Below, one piece after another: positions 52,375-60,453 of a stretch of DNA of 64,000 nt (positions are counted from its first letter, which is position 1; each line of letters opens with the position of its first letter). The position numbers and the translations under genes are program-made. The DNA is from Microthrixaceae bacterium (GTDB lineage: Bacteria; Actinomycetota; Acidimicrobiia; Acidimicrobiales; Microtrichaceae): positions 124,001 through 188,000 of the forward strand of contig JACJWI010000001.1 in assembly GCA_020637215.1 (NCBI GenBank), in the 5' to 3' direction. Under the pieces are notes generated by a model. That model saw only the letters and a program-made list of their open reading frames with translations, had not been told where the DNA came from and ran no database searches.

Positions 52375-53619
52375 TCAGGGGTTCACACGGGCGAAGACGG
52401 CCTTGAGGTACCGGCCCTCGGGGAAGCCGACGGGGTGGTCGATCGGCTGCGCGGTCCGGTCGAACACCTCGAGGTGGACGCGGGCGCGACCGGCGGCCTT
52501 CTCGACGATGGTCGTGAAGTCGTCGGGGTGGACCCGGCTGGAGCACGATGCCTGGACAAGGGTGCCTCCCGGCACCACCAACTCGACGGCCCGTGTGGTC
52601 AACGCCGCGTACGCCTGGAGCGCTCCCCGGACGTCGGAACGCCGCGACGCGAAGGAGGGCGGGTCGACGATCACCAGGTCGTAGCGTTCGCCGGCGCGGC
52701 GGAGGTCGTCCATGACCTCGAAGGCGTCGCCCACCGTCTGTCGGGCGTCGACCGCTGCGACCCCGGGGACGTCCCGGTTCATCGACAGGTGCCGGACGGT
52801 GTCGTCGATGGCGTGGGGGCTCCGGTCCACGCTGTGGACGTGACGGGCCCCGCCGGCCGCCGCGTGGACGCTGAACCCACCTCCGCAGCAGAAGACGTCG
52901 AGCACGGTGGCCCCGTCCGCGAGAGCGCGGACCCGATCACGGTTGTCGCGCTGGTCCAGGAACCAGCCCGTCTTCTGACCGCGACGGACGTCAGCTGTGA
53001 ACCGCAGGCCGTGCTCGCGGAACTCCACGAGGCGATCGGGCACCACGCCGTGGAGCACGGCGCCGTCGGCGAGGTCAGCTTCCCGCACCGTGGGATCCGC
53101 GGCGACCGATCGGGCCAGGCGGAGCACGATCCCGTCGATCGACCAGATCGTGGAGCGGATCACCCCGAGGACCTCGTCCAGGTGGGGAACCCAGGCCGCC
53201 GAGTACAGCTTGAGCACCGCGACCGTGCGGTACAGGTCGAGCACGAGCCCGGGCAGGCGGTCGTTCTCGCCGTGGACGATCCGCAGCGCATCGGTGTCGG
53301 CGGATCCGAGCAGCTCCCATCGATGCGCGAGCGCGTGCGCGAGCCGGTCGTGCCAGAGGTCGGCGCCGACGGTCACCGGCGAGGCGGCGTGCAGCACCTT
53401 GATGCGGATCGGTGAACGCGGGTCCCACAGCCCGACGGCGACGAACCGTCGGCGGTCGTCGAAGATGACCGCCACGTCCCCCGGTTCGCCGGTGCCGTCG
53501 CCGTATCGTCCGCCCCGAACCGACTCGATGCCGCCGTCGAAGACCCACGGGTGTCCCTGACGGACGTGCTTGAGCGCGTTGGGGCTCAGCCGGATCGCCA
53601 GGTTGGGCGAGCTGGTCAA
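52375..53619 (-). CDS. SAM-dependent rRNA methyltransferase, RlmI (23S m5C1962)-like
   Basis: A 414-residue methyltransferase. An N-terminal PUA domain (RLSPNALKHVRQGHPWVFDGGI, about 9-90) precedes the EEHD-type linker and Rossmann domain with VLDVFCCGGGFSVHAA (SAM motif I), HSVDRSPHAID, and the catalytic region YDLVIVDPPSFASRR. The release loop Cys is in LVQASCSSRVHPDDF. This order matches RlmI/YccW. The first codon is TTG at 53619; the next in-frame starts would cut into the PUA domain. It is the last of a group with the PLP enzyme, 25 bp downstream of it. Confidence 0.87.
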   Translation of the reverse strand: MTSSPNLAIRLSPNALKHVRQGHPWVFDGGIESVRGGRYGDGTGEPGDVAVIFDDRRRFVAVGLWDPRSPIRIKVLHAASPVTVGADLWHDRLAHALAHRWELLGSADTDALRIVHGENDRLPGLVLDLYRTVAVLKLYSAAWVPHLDEVLGVIRSTIWSIDGIVLRLARSVAADPTVREADLADGAVLHGVVPDRLVEFREHGLRFTADVRRGQKTGWFLDQRDNRDRVRALADGATVLDVFCCGGGFSVHAAAGGARHVHSVDRSPHAIDDTVRHLSMNRDVPGVAAVDARQTVGDAFEVMDDLRRAGERYDLVIVDPPSFASRRSDVRGALQAYAALTTRAVELVVPGGTLVQASCSSRVHPDDFTTIVEKAAGRARVHLEVFDRTAQPIDHPVGFPEGRYLKAVFARVNP

Positions 53620-53644
53620 CGGGGTCGGTCCCGGACAGCGGACA

Positions 53645-55045
53645 TCAGCTCGGCGGAAGGCTCTGCTGGGTGTCCATCATGTCGCTCATGATCATCCGGA
53701 TGAACTCGTCGGCCTCGTCGGTCATGCCGCCGGCCACGCCGCCGTAGATCGCACCGCTCGCCGCTGCCTCGCCCCGCTCCGTGGCCTCGCGGGCGTAGAC
53801 GACGGCCTCGGCCAGGTCGGCGGCGAACCGGTCGGTGACCCCCGGCAGCGTCTGGGGTCGGGTGACGGCGATGTGGATGGCGTTGGGGTACTGCTGGCCG
53901 TTGAACCGCCAGCCCCGGAGACGCATGAAGTCGTTGACCAGGTAGATGTCGAACTCGTCGGAGGTGAAGCTCAGCACGAAGGTGGGTTGGCCCATCAGGC
54001 GCAGCTCGGGGTGGCCCAACACCGTCTGGCGCATCTGCTCGGCGGTGTCGAAGATCTGTCGGGCGTAGTCGCGGTAGCCCTCGCGTCCGAGCGACACCAT
54101 CGACGCCCATGTCGCGGCCAGCAGCCCGCCCGAGCGCGACCCGTCCATGCCCGGCGAGCAGTACTTGCCGCCGCTCCAGTCGGTCCGGAAGAAGTACTGG
54201 CTGTTGCGCACGGCGCGGTCCCGGAACAGGCACACCGAGGTGCCCTTCACCGAGTAGCCGTACTTGTGGGTGTCGGCGGAGATGGTGGTCACCCCCGGGA
54301 GGCGGAAGTCGAACACGGGGATGTTCTCCACCCCGAGCTCTTCGCCGAAGGGGAGGATGAACCCGCCCAGGCAGCCGTCGACGTGCAGCCCGACGCCGCG
54401 AGACAACGCCAGGTCGCTCAGGGCCTCGATGTCGTCGATCGTGCCGTACGGGTAGTTGCCGGCGGAGCCGAGGATGGCGATCGTGTCGTCGTCGATCAGC
54501 TCGGCCATCGCCGCGACGTCCACCCGGGTCGTCGCCGGGTCGACCGGGGCGACACGCAGCTCGACCCCGAACAGGTGGCACGCCTTGTCGAACGCGGGGT
54601 GGCCGGTCTCGGGCTTGACGAAGTTGGGTCTGGTGATCCCGTGGGTGGCGCGGGCGTGGTCGCGGTAGGCCAGCACGGCATGGGAGATGGAGCCCGTGCC
54701 TCCGCTCGTGACCAGGCCGACGGGGTCGCCGTCGTCGATGGCGTCCGCGTGGAACAGGTCGAGGGCCATGGCGATGATCTCGCCCTCGAAGCGCGTCGCG
54801 CTCGGGCACATGTCGCGCTGCAGGACGTTCACGTGGGCGAACAGCCCGAAGGCGCGGGTGAGGAAGTCGTAGTGGCTGTGGTCGCCGCAGTACATGGTCC
54901 CCGAGACCTGCCCGGTCTCCCAGAAGGCGTCCTCCTCCTTGGCCATCTGGCTGAGCTCGTCGATGATGTCCTCGCGGTCGCGGCCGTGCGCCGGGAAGGT
55001 CCGGTTGACGGCGAAGCGCTCGGCGTAGGGGAAGTCGCTGCTCAT
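53645..55045 (-). CDS. PLP-dependent lyase, sphingosine-1-phosphate lyase/glutamate decarboxylase group
   Basis: A 466-residue fold-type I PLP enzyme. GLVTSGGTGSISHAVLAYRDH is the phosphate loop, HVDGCLGGFILPF carries the PLP Asp223, and SADTHKYGYSVKGTSV carries the Schiff-base Lys261. DFRLPGVTTISADTHKYGY and the DGCLGGF motif follow sphingosine-1-phosphate lyases much more closely than glutamate decarboxylases. Eukaryotic SPL has an N-terminal TM; this one does not, as in other bacterial SPLs. It would cleave a phosphorylated long-chain base or a related amino-phosphate to an aldehyde and phosphoethanolamine. GAGGAG precedes the ATG. Confidence 0.85.
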   Translation of the reverse strand: MSSDFPYAERFAVNRTFPAHGRDREDIIDELSQMAKEEDAFWETGQVSGTMYCGDHSHYDFLTRAFGLFAHVNVLQRDMCPSATRFEGEIIAMALDLFHADAIDDGDPVGLVTSGGTGSISHAVLAYRDHARATHGITRPNFVKPETGHPAFDKACHLFGVELRVAPVDPATTRVDVAAMAELIDDDTIAILGSAGNYPYGTIDDIEALSDLALSRGVGLHVDGCLGGFILPFGEELGVENIPVFDFRLPGVTTISADTHKYGYSVKGTSVCLFRDRAVRNSQYFFRTDWSGGKYCSPGMDGSRSGGLLAATWASMVSLGREGYRDYARQIFDTAEQMRQTVLGHPELRLMGQPTFVLSFTSDEFDIYLVNDFMRLRGWRFNGQQYPNAIHIAVTRPQTLPGVTDRFAADLAEAVVYAREATERGEAAASGAIYGGVAGGMTDEADEFIRMIMSDMMDTQQSLPPS

Positions 55046-55097
55046 CGTGCTCCTCGGAGGGCGGTCCGGATGCTGCTCCGGAGTGCGACCAGCGTGC

Positions 55098-55103
55098 CAC
55101 ACT
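55098..55103 (+). promoter_or_regulatory. -10-like hexamer CACACT of the CsaA-like gene
   Basis: CACACT lies seven bases before GTG 55111 within GTGCCACACTCC, a 12-mer that also precedes the lipase-like gene at 41702-41711 almost unchanged. Confidence 0.4.
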
Positions 55104-55110
55104 CCCCGAG

Positions 55111-55464
55111 GTGGACGACCCGGCACCCCGACCCGACATCGACCCCGAGCGGTTCTTCGAGGTCGATCTCCGCGTCGGCCGCATCAGCGACGTGCGCCCC
55201 TTCCCCGAGGCGCGTCGTCCCGCCTACCAGCTCGTGGTCGACTTCGGCCCGGCGGTCGGGACGCTGGAGACCTCGGCGCAGGTCACGAACTACCGCCCGG
55301 AGGAGCTGCTGGGACGGTCGGTGGTCGGAGCGATCAACCTGGGTGTGCGGCGCGTCGCCGGGTTCCGCAGCCAGTTCCTGGTGCTCGGCGCGGTCGAGAC
55401 CGATGGAGCGGTTCGGTTGTTGCGACCCGATGGCGACCCGGCGCCGGGCACCCCGATCGCCTGA
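55111..55464 (+). CDS. CsaA-like tRNA-binding-domain protein
   Basis: A 117-residue OB-fold (tRNA_bind) protein. FFEVDLRVGRISDVRPFPEARRPAYQLVVDFG, SAQVTNYRPEELLGR and RRVAGFRSQFLVLGA match the CsaA family throughout, a dimeric secretion-related chaperone in Bacillus with tRNA-binding-type fold. The cellular role in actinobacteria is unclear. It is divergent from the PLP enzyme with 65 bp between the starts, and convergent with the flavin-type oxidoreductase across the palindromic repeat pair. Confidence 0.9.
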   Translation: MDDPAPRPDIDPERFFEVDLRVGRISDVRPFPEARRPAYQLVVDFGPAVGTLETSAQVTNYRPEELLGRSVVGAINLGVRRVAGFRSQFLVLGAVETDGAVRLLRPDGDPAPGTPIA

Positions 55465-55470
55465 CCGCCG

Positions 55471-55580
55471 CCGAACTTGTAGCTGGCCGGTCACCCAGCG
55501 GCGCGTGGGCTACAAGTTCGTTGCCTCCCGCCGAACTTGTAGCTGGCCGGTCGCCCGACGGCGCGTGGGCTACAAGTTCG
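55471..55580. repeat. Tandem pair of 60-bp palindromic repeats
   Basis: Two copies at an exact 60-bp period. Each has a perfect 12-bp inverted repeat with arms CGAACTTGTAGC and GCTACAAGTTCG (55472-55483 with 55509-55520; 55532-55543 with 55569-55580) around a 25-base GC-rich loop. The copies differ at a few loop positions and in the spacer. Lying between the ends of two convergent genes, they could act as terminators, but their sequence regularity suggests a dispersed REP-like element. Confidence 0.8.
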
Positions 55581-55584
55581 TCGG

Positions 55585-56145
55585 TCAGAGCAGTTGGTCG
55601 TCGAGGTGCTCCGCCGTGCTGCCCCCGAGCTCGAGGGGGTCCATCCCGAGCTTGCGGTGGTCCCACGAACGGATCCGGTTGGCGTCGACCCGTACCGCGA
55701 TCCGCTTGTGGAGCATGAACTCGACCAGCGGGCGCATCTCCTCGGTGTAGGGGCCGTTGTATCGCTCCCAGACGCTGATGCCGACCTTCCACAGGGTGTC
55801 GGGGTCCTCGACGACCTCGGCGGTCCCCTCCAACGACACGCCCCGGAGCTTGTCGTAGGTCAGGCCGTCCTCGATCAGGATCGTGACCCGAGGGTCGCGT
55901 CGGAGGTTCACCGCCTTCTGGGATGCCGCCTTGGTCTCGAACCAGACCTGGCCGTCGATGACCGCGTACCACATGGCGACGAGGTGGGGAGTGCCGTCCG
56001 CGTTCAGGGTCGCCAAGGTGCAGGTCCGACTCCGCTCGATGAAGTCGCGGACCTCGTCACGGTCCATCTCCACCTTGCTGCGCTCGTTCGTGCCCACGGC
56101 GACCCCCGGTTCAGATGCCCGGTTCCGGAACCCCGGGGTGGTCAC
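55585..56145 (-). CDS. Pyridoxamine 5'-phosphate oxidase-fold protein (FMN/F420-dependent oxidoreductase-like)
   Basis: A 186-residue split-barrel protein of the PNPOx/FDOR-B superfamily. SRTCTLATLNADGTPHLVAMWYAVIDGQVWF opens the barrel and RDPRVTILIEDG is in the cofactor region; WERYNGPYTEEM is typical of F420 or flavin-dependent members annotated TIGR03618-like. The substrate is unknown. The start is uncertain: GTG 56145 gives the longest form, while GTG 56097 or the ATG at 56067 would also begin before the barrel. No ribosome site decides between them. Convergent with the CsaA-like gene. Confidence 0.78.
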   Translation of the reverse strand: MTTPGFRNRASEPGVAVGTNERSKVEMDRDEVRDFIERSRTCTLATLNADGTPHLVAMWYAVIDGQVWFETKAASQKAVNLRRDPRVTILIEDGLTYDKLRGVSLEGTAEVVEDPDTLWKVGISVWERYNGPYTEEMRPLVEFMLHKRIAVRVDANRIRSWDHRKLGMDPLELGGSTAEHLDDQLL

Positions 56146-56205
56146 ATCATGCCCGCCCGCCGAGGTCGTCGGAATCGTCGGGGCGGAGCGACGCAGGCTG
56201 TCCGG

Positions 56206-57411
56206 TCAGCCTGCCGAGGGGGCCGATGCGGCAGCTCGACGGGCGACCGGGCCCACCAACGCGAGTCCGGCAGCGGATCCGAGCCCGGCCACGACGAAGG
56301 CGGCCCGGTAGTCCGCGAGCGCCACCACCACGCCGAGGATCGCGGGTCCGAGCCCGCTCGCCAGGTCGAACGACAGCGAGAACGTGCCCACGGCCTGACC
56401 TCGCTCGGACTCGGGTACCGCGGCGACCGTTGCGCTGAACAGGGCCGGGAACAGGAGCGACATGCCGATCGCCAGGGCGACGACCGCCAGCCAGACCCCT
56501 GCCGCCCCCGACCAGAGACCCAGCAGCAGGCCGCCCACGGCCAGGACCGACAACGCGGTCGACGACGCCCGGGTCCATCCGAGCTGGTCGGGCAACTTGG
56601 CTCCGACGACCCGGATGACCAGGACGAGCACGCCGTAGACCAACAGCAGGGGCGCGACGTCGGCGAAGCCGACCGTCGGTCCGTACAGCGCGATGAAGGT
56701 GGCGAACCCGATGAACGGCAGCATCCCGAGGAGGAGGATCGCACCGGGCCCGAGCGCCGCCGGGTGCAGGAGGCGGAACGGCTGCGGTTCGCGTCGGACA
56801 TCCCGAGGGGTCCCGAAGCCGAGAGCGCACGCGACCAGTCCGCAGCAACCCGCGAAGATCCACACGGCGTGGAACCCGGCCGAGTCACGGAGGCCCTCAC
56901 CGACGAGCGGGCCGAACGCCAGACCGGCGTAGAGCGCGACCGAGAAGTACGACGCTGCCTCGCCGCGACGGTCGTCGGGAGCCATGTCCTGGATGGCGGT
57001 CGCGGCGCCGACCCACATCGCGGCTTCGCCCGCTCCGGTCAGGAGTCGCAGCGCAACCAGAGCCGCGATGCTGTCGACGAGGGTGTAGGCGAGGACCGAC
57101 AGGCCCATGACCAACGAGCCGCCGATGACCAGGATGCGTCGACCCCGAGTGTCGCCCAGCCGCCCCGCCAGCGGGCGCAGCAGTGCGGCGGAGACGGCGA
57201 AGACCCCGACGGTGACGCCCACGGCCACGCTCCCGCCTCCGAGCTCGTCCTCGACGTACACCGGCAGGGTGGGGAGCAGAGCACCGAGGGCCACGAAGTA
57301 GAAGAGCGTCGCCGCGGTCACCAGGACGAAGCCGGGGCTCAGCAGGGACCGGCGGTCCTCGCCGGCGGAGGGGATGCCGAGCGCGGCGGACGGGTCGGAG
57401 GCGGCGGGCAC
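56206..57411 (-). CDS. MFS transporter
   Basis: A 401-residue 12-TM major facilitator. GRLGDTRGRRILVIGGSLVMG is the A-type motif between TM2 and TM3, and the two six-helix halves are separated by a loop with RREPQPF (about 185-200). It resembles drug/proton antiporters, but no substrate can be inferred. The start is GTG 57411, six bases after TAGCGT. Convergent with nothing; it is divergent from the epimerase operon. Confidence 0.85.
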   Translation of the reverse strand: MPAASDPSAALGIPSAGEDRRSLLSPGFVLVTAATLFYFVALGALLPTLPVYVEDELGGGSVAVGVTVGVFAVSAALLRPLAGRLGDTRGRRILVIGGSLVMGLSVLAYTLVDSIAALVALRLLTGAGEAAMWVGAATAIQDMAPDDRRGEAASYFSVALYAGLAFGPLVGEGLRDSAGFHAVWIFAGCCGLVACALGFGTPRDVRREPQPFRLLHPAALGPGAILLLGMLPFIGFATFIALYGPTVGFADVAPLLLVYGVLVLVIRVVGAKLPDQLGWTRASSTALSVLAVGGLLLGLWSGAAGVWLAVVALAIGMSLLFPALFSATVAAVPESERGQAVGTFSLSFDLASGLGPAILGVVVALADYRAAFVVAGLGSAAGLALVGPVARRAAASAPSAG

Positions 57412-57417
57412 GCCCCG

Positions 57418-57423
57418 ACGCTA
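57418..57423 (-). promoter_or_regulatory. -10 hexamer TAGCGT of the MFS gene
   Basis: Minus-strand TAGCGT ends six bases before GTG 57411. Confidence 0.5.
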
Positions 57424-57493
57424 TCGCCCGGGTCCTTCGGAGGCCGAACGACTTGCCGGCGGGGAACTACTCGGTCGGATCACGCCGCGTCGG

Positions 57494-57575
57494 TACACTC
57501 CACGGCGAGGAGCGAGCGCGTTCGTGCGCCTGGGAAGGAGCCGGTTCATCCGGCTCGGAGGGAGAACCATGGGGA
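57494..57575 (+). promoter_or_regulatory. Promoter and structured leader of the epimerase operon
   Basis: A TACACT -10 candidate at 57494-57499 would give a leader of about 75 bases. The leader contains a perfect 7-bp hairpin (57538-57544 with 57550-57556, GAGCCGG type, loop TTCAT), then the purine-rich ribosome site GGAGGGAGAACC. A 20-codon open frame (57524-57586, starting GTG) runs through the hairpin and overlaps the epimerase start by four bases, so a leader peptide with coupled translation is possible. Confidence 0.45.
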
Positions 57576-57582
57576 ACCGGCG

Positions 57583-58464
57583 GTGAGCGGCGGTCGTCGT
57601 GTCGTCGTGCTCGGTCGCGGCTTCGTGGGCCGTGCCGTCGATCGACGGGTGCGGGCCCACGCCGACCACGAGGTCGTGGCTCTGGAGCCGGCCGATGACG
57701 CAGAGCTGGCCGGAAGGACCCCGGCGGGAGCGGAGCGCCTCCGGGCCGCGTTGGACTCGTCGAGTTCGCCGGTCGTGATCAACTGCTGCGGTCGGCTGCG
57801 GGGTACCGACGAGGAGCTGCTCGAAGCCAACGCCCGTTGGCCGCAGTGGCTGATCGAGGTCCTCGACGGTGCCGCGGCCCGCCTGGTCCACCTCGGCTCG
57901 GCGTCCGAGTACGGAGATCCGGGTGGGCCGACACCACTCACCGAGGACACCCCGCCGCGCCCGACCGGTAGCTACGGCGAGACCAAGTGGGCCGGCACGT
58001 CATCGGTGCTCGCCGCTCGCGCCGACGGAGCGGACGCCTCGGTGGTCCGTGGCTTCAACCTGGTGGCCGAGGACCTGTCGCCGGTGTCGCCGCTGCACCA
58101 GTTCCGCGCCGACGTGCTCGCACTACCGCCCGAGGGCGGCACGGTCACGCTGTGGGACCCGTCGACGGTCCGCGACTTCATCCTCCTCGACGACCTCGCC
58201 CGGGTCGTCGTCGCTGTGGCGCTGCACGAGGACCCGCCGGACGTGGTCAACGCGTGCAGCGGAGTCGGCGTCGACTTCGGCTCGATCGTGCGGGCCCTGG
58301 GCGACGCGACCGGCCGCGTGGTGACGGTGGAGTCCCTCGACCGTCCGGGTATCCCGGTCGTCCTGGGCGATCCGACCCGCATGCGGGCCGTCACCGGCGT
58401 GCAGGCGAACATGGACGCGGCGCTGCTGGCGAGGACCGTGCTCGGCCAGGACGGCGGCTCGTGA
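57583..58464 (+). CDS. NAD-dependent epimerase/dehydratase family protein
   Basis: A 293-residue extended SDR acting on sugar nucleotides. The cofactor motif reads VLGRGFVGRAV (GxxGxxG type), the catalytic Ser lies in LGSASEYGDP, and YGETKWAG holds the Tyr-x-x-x-Lys pair. It is shorter than UDP-glucose 4-epimerases (about 330). Likely roles are 4-epimerisation or dehydration of an NDP-hexose. The gene is translationally coupled to the nucleotidyltransferase (GTGA overlap), which suggests the two act in one sugar-nucleotide pathway. Start GTG 57583. Confidence 0.8.
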   Translation: MSGGRRVVVLGRGFVGRAVDRRVRAHADHEVVALEPADDAELAGRTPAGAERLRAALDSSSSPVVINCCGRLRGTDEELLEANARWPQWLIEVLDGAAARLVHLGSASEYGDPGGPTPLTEDTPPRPTGSYGETKWAGTSSVLAARADGADASVVRGFNLVAEDLSPVSPLHQFRADVLALPPEGGTVTLWDPSTVRDFILLDDLARVVVAVALHEDPPDVVNACSGVGVDFGSIVRALGDATGRVVTVESLDRPGIPVVLGDPTRMRAVTGVQANMDAALLARTVLGQDGGS

Positions 58465-59240
58465 GCAGTGTCAACGGAAGCGCGACCGCATCTCCGCGTG
58501 CGGTCGTGCTGGCGGGAGGGGTCGGCACCCGACTCCCGCCCCACTCCACCGAGTTCCCGAAGCCCCTCGTGCCGCTGGGAGGTGAATTGGCGGTGATCGA
58601 GGTGGTGCTGCGACAGCTCCGCCGTCAGGGGTTCGCCCGCATCACCCTGGCCATCGGGAACCTCGGGGGTCTGGTCCGCGCCTACTGCGAGGACGGATCC
58701 CGTTGGGGTATCGACCTCGACTACTGGACCGAGGACGTCCCGCTCGGCACGATGGGCCCGGTGATCCAGCACCTCGACGAGGTGCCCGAGCACCTCATCG
58801 TGACCAACGGCGACGTGCTGACCGACCTGGACCGGCGGGCGTTCCTGGCGGACCACATCCGGTCCGGTGCATCGCTGTCGGTCGCCACCAGCGAGCGATC
58901 CACCGAGGTGGACTTCGGGGTGGTAGAGGTCGCGGCCGGTCGGATCGTCGGCTTCCACGAGAAGCCCGCCTTCCCGATCGTTGCCTCGATGGGCGTGTAC
59001 GCCATCTCATCGGCGGTGCTGTCGCGGTACGCCGCGGGCGCTGCGGTCGGCTTCGATCAGGTCGTGCTCGACCTCATCGAAGCAGGAGACCCGCCGCGGG
59101 CCGTCTCGCACGACGGCGTCTGGTTCGACCTCGGCCGCCCGGCGGAGTACCTGGAGGCGGATCGACGGTGGTCGGAGCTAGCGCCGCTCCTGCTTCCCGA
59201 CCTCGACGACGATCCGGACTCAGCCGCGGTCAGCGGCTGA
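58461..59240 (+). CDS. Sugar-nucleotidyltransferase (NTP_transferase family)
   Basis: A 259-residue nucleotidyltransferase that joins a sugar-1-phosphate to an NTP. The signature VVLAGGVGTRLPPHSTEFPKPLVPLGG is canonical, then GDVLTDLD (metal Asp), FHEKP and the C-terminal VWFDLGRPAEYLEAD. It has no C-terminal left-handed beta-helix, so it is a monofunctional pyrophosphorylase. It is clearly paralogous to the partial gene at 63635, both having a 'GGELxxIExxLRQLRR' stretch. A 14-bp terminator stem overlaps its stop. Confidence 0.88.
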   Translation: MSSVNGSATASPRAVVLAGGVGTRLPPHSTEFPKPLVPLGGELAVIEVVLRQLRRQGFARITLAIGNLGGLVRAYCEDGSRWGIDLDYWTEDVPLGTMGPVIQHLDEVPEHLIVTNGDVLTDLDRRAFLADHIRSGASLSVATSERSTEVDFGVVEVAAGRIVGFHEKPAFPIVASMGVYAISSAVLSRYAAGAAVGFDQVVLDLIEAGDPPRAVSHDGVWFDLGRPAEYLEADRRWSELAPLLLPDLDDDPDSAAVSG

Positions 59241-59246
59241 GTCCGG
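59214..59246 (+). terminator. Strong stem-loop at the end of the nucleotidyltransferase gene
   Basis: Perfect 14-bp stem (59214-59227 and 59233-59246, CCGGACTCAGCCGC type) with a five-base loop; the stop codon lies inside the downstream arm. Confidence 0.7.
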
Positions 59247-59290
59247 CCGATCAGCCTGACCTACCCGCGCTGCGTCGACGCGACCGGCGA

Positions 59291-59381
59291 TCAGCAGGTC
59301 TGTCGCCACGCGTCGAGCTCGAGTCGCTTGTAGAGCGAGGAGAACCCGAGTGGAGCGGTCACCGGGCAGAACTCGGCGGGG
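59291..59381 (-). other. Out-of-frame C-terminal end of the GH114 gene
   Basis: In the neighbouring frame the DNA encodes EFCPVTAPLGFSSLYKRLE and then a short DAWRQTC end, which looks like a normal GH114 C-terminus. Inserting one base in the run of four Gs at 59378-59381 (plus strand) restores one continuous frame reading NVTPAEFCPV. Either a real frameshift or a base missing from the assembly. Confidence 0.65.
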
Positions 59382-60225
59382 TGACGTTGTACTCGGTGTG
59401 CAGCACCGGCTTGCCCGCTGAGATCCAGGGGGTCAGGGTGGCGCACTCGTCGAACTCGGCGCACTGCTCGTTGACCTCGAAGTCGGCCTCGGACGAGAGC
59501 TCGGCCGCCATGTCGATGGCGTTCTTGACGCCCATGGCCAGCCCACGTTCGTGGGCTCGGGCGATCAACCAGCGGTTGTAGGCGATCGAGTCGGCGTAGG
59601 AGATCGGGAACCCGGTGTCCTGGAGGTGGTTGTCCATCCAGTCTCCCTCGACCCCGTCGAACCCCTTGGACTTGCAGAGGTCGAGGCGTGCCTCCATGTA
59701 CGGGCCGATCACGTCGATGCGCCGGATGTCCAGCCACCGCTCCTGGGGCCATCCGTCGACCGTCCCGCCCTTGACCGAGGCCGGCATCGACGCGACATCG
59801 GGCCGGTAGGTCTCCCACGACCCGACGGTGAAGTAGCACACCACCTTGCGGCCCTGCGCGTGCAACGACGCAACCGTCGATGCCGGCGTGTCGAACAGAT
59901 CGACGTCGTACACCTCGACGTCGACGCTGGTGTCGATGGCGCCGTCGAGCTGCCACTGCCAGGTGACGCCCCGGCTGGGCTTCCACCACCCGACCGCGGT
60001 GACGGGGCCGGGAGCGGTCGTCGGCACAGCGGGCGGAGTCGTCGGCGCCGGTGGCGATGGTGTGGTCGACGGCACAGTCGCCGGGACAGTCGTCCGGTTC
60101 GGCTTCTCCTCCCGGTGCGACATGGCCGGAGGACGGCGTGAGGACTGCTCCTGCATGGGGGCCGAGCAGGCTGCGATCAGCACCGATGCTGACGCGACGA
60201 TGAGAACGAGGGTGGCGCGGGGCAT
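59359..60225 (-). CDS. GH114 endo-alpha-1,4-polygalactosaminidase-like lipoprotein, frameshifted at the 3' end
   Basis: A 288-residue exported protein as read. The signal peptide ends VLIAACSA (lipobox Cys about residue 20), followed by a Thr/Pro-rich linker. The GH114 barrel has TWQWQLDGAIDTSVDVEVYD, KVVCYFTVGSWETYRPDV, KGFDGVEGDWMDNH (catalytic acids in this region), and GVKNAIDMAAEL. GH114 enzymes cut alpha-1,4-linked galactosamine polymers such as Pel; PelA carries the same domain at its N-terminus. The frame stops early at PPSSAR; the missing end is in another frame downstream. It is divergent from the PelF-like gene. Confidence 0.8.
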   Translation of the reverse strand: MPRATLVLIVASASVLIAACSAPMQEQSSRRPPAMSHREEKPNRTTVPATVPSTTPSPPAPTTPPAVPTTAPGPVTAVGWWKPSRGVTWQWQLDGAIDTSVDVEVYDVDLFDTPASTVASLHAQGRKVVCYFTVGSWETYRPDVASMPASVKGGTVDGWPQERWLDIRRIDVIGPYMEARLDLCKSKGFDGVEGDWMDNHLQDTGFPISYADSIAYNRWLIARAHERGLAMGVKNAIDMAAELSSEADFEVNEQCAEFDECATLTPWISAGKPVLHTEYNVTPPSSAR

Positions 60226-60384
60226 GGCTCAATCATCGGCGCTGGCCGCGCAGAGGTGTAGCTCGGGACCGAGAAAGTTCGCGCTTCACCGGTGGAAACA
60301 ACGCTCGCTTCTCAAGGACGGCGCCGCCATCCGGCGGTACGGGGCAGCGGATCGGTGGAACGGTCCTGGCCCGGTCGCACGCTC

Positions 60385-60404
60385 GGGTGAACGCAATTGC
60401 CCGC
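60385..60404 (+). repeat. Operator-like direct repeat, copy 1
   Basis: GGGTGAACGCAATTGCCCGC. It matches copy 2 at 18 of 20 positions and is offset by 49 bp. It contains a CGGG/CCCG dyad with a 12-base gap (60384-60403). Confidence 0.65.
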
Positions 60405-60433
60405 TCGGCCGCCAGGGCTGTCGGCGCACGCGC

Positions 60434-60453
60434 GGGTGAACGGGATTGCCCGC
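60434..60453 (+). repeat. Operator-like direct repeat, copy 2, overlapping the -35
   Basis: GGGTGAACGGGATTGCCCGC. The GCGGG/CCCGC dyad (60432-60453) encloses the -35 element TTGCCC at 60446-60451, so a protein bound here would compete with or contact RNA polymerase. Confidence 0.65.
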
